Positions 13,504-13,761 of a stretch of DNA of 13,761 nucleotides are shown here, one piece after another. The notes beneath the pieces are model-generated. The model was not told the origin of the DNA. It made no database searches and saw nothing but the letters and a program-made list of their open reading frames with translations. Every line of letters starts with the position of its first letter. The stretch's first letter is position 1. Made by a program: the position numbers and the translations under genes. Source of the DNA: a bacterium (lineage in GTDB: Bacteria > Actinomycetota > Actinomycetes > Actinomycetales > Actinomycetaceae); NCBI GenBank assembly GCA_030544165.1, contig JAUNRP010000027.1, forward strand, positions 1 to 13,761, given 5' to 3'.

Positions 13504-13761
13504 ATGACCACAACGACGCCCAACGCGGCATCTGGCCTCTGCGCACGCGCAGCCCTGCTCTCCACCCTCCTGGCCCATCCCGTGGAGGCGGGAACCCTGT
13601 GGCAGGTTCGAGACGGATTGTTCGCCGCCCAGTGGTTGCGCGAGACACCCGAAGCCACTCGCGGTCTCGCGCTGCTGCGCGAATCCGCCTCCGCACGTGA
13701 GGGGGTGGAGCGCCTCGCTGGCGACTTCGCCCGGCTCTTCACCGGTATCGACGCGCGCGTC
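13504..13761 (+). CDS. TorD/DmsD-family chaperone, N-terminal part
   Basis: An open frame of 86 codons that runs off the right edge. The sequence is helical and Ala/Leu/Arg-rich, with VEAGTLWQVRDGLFAAQWL and then LAGDFARLFTGIDARV at the edge. The latter resembles the D-Y-xx-L-F-x-G segment of TorD-type cytoplasmic chaperones, which bind and help mature molybdoenzymes such as DMSO, TMAO or nitrate reductases. The confirming P-x-E-S motif would lie just outside the window. The ATG at 13504 has GAGG (13495-13498) 5 bases upstream. A 195-bp gap separates it from the kgd operon, so it probably starts a new unit, perhaps with a molybdoenzyme to the right. Confidence 0.6.
   Translation, partial: MTTTTPNAASGLCARAALLSTLLAHPVEAGTLWQVRDGLFAAQWLRETPEATRGLALLRESASAREGVERLAGDFARLFTGIDARV

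Noticed and set aside
13172..13742. Minus-strand open frames across the right end
   Set aside because: They overlap the SGNH gene, the gap and the TorD-like gene on the opposite strand, have no start signal, and show Arg/Pro/Gly-rich shadow composition.
1..13761. CRISPR array, transposase, toxin-antitoxin or restriction system
   Set aside because: No regular spacer-repeat array, insertion-sequence ends or such protein motifs were found on either strand. The only phased repeats are the short ones at 3282-3368.

Overview
The window is a GC-rich chromosomal segment from an actinobacterium, most probably of the Micrococcales type. The signs are GC-rich third codon positions, GTG starts, at least one promoter of the leaderless-mRNA type, the actinobacterial HIGG form of the ArgRS signature, and a Kgd-type 2-oxoglutarate decarboxylase that fuses E2o-like and E1 domains and has no lipoyl domain. 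I do not assign a genus.

Left part (1-3261): a minus-strand operon of argS then lysA, 9 bp apart. It is driven by a good promoter (TTGAGA-N16-TAGACT) placed so that the GTG of argS would be the first transcribed codon. A Shine-Dalgarno-like sequence at the extreme left edge suggests the operon continues out of the window, where hom is the usual neighbour. A tRNA-Arg(CCG) gene lies divergently.

Accessory islet (3262-4170): immediately after the tRNA-Arg 3' end is a gene-free, relatively AT-rich stretch. It holds five phased short direct repeats, two small hairpins and a larger dyad, followed by a small gene for a single-pass membrane protein and then a degenerate tRNA-Thr-like sequence. This is the least ordinary part of the window and may be the remnant or attachment region of a small integrated element. 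No integrase is visible.

Middle (4189-8563): on the minus strand, a COG2345/SufR-like HTH regulator, a glycerophosphodiester phosphodiesterase, and a membrane-anchored M23 (LytM) peptidase that overlaps the phosphodiesterase gene by 7 bp. Divergent from the peptidase gene is an OmpR-family response regulator with a two-TM, loop-poor histidine kinase. The shared intergenic region carries a 7-mer direct repeat with 9-nt period that could be an operator.

Right part (8738-13761): kgd, encoding the large multifunctional 2-oxoglutarate decarboxylase/dehydrogenase E1 plus E2-like protein of the TCA cycle, with a long repetitive Pro/Ala/Glu/Ser linker. It is coupled by a 4-bp overlap to an SGNH-fold protein that lacks the nucleophilic serine. 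Last comes the start of a probable TorD-family molybdoenzyme chaperone gene, cut by the window edge.

No stretch longer than 300 bp lacks a gene. The larger gaps are 3262-3516 (repeat region), 6622-6813 (divergent regulatory region), 8564-8737 (kgd leader) and 13309-13503 (one GC hairpin, then the leader of the last gene).
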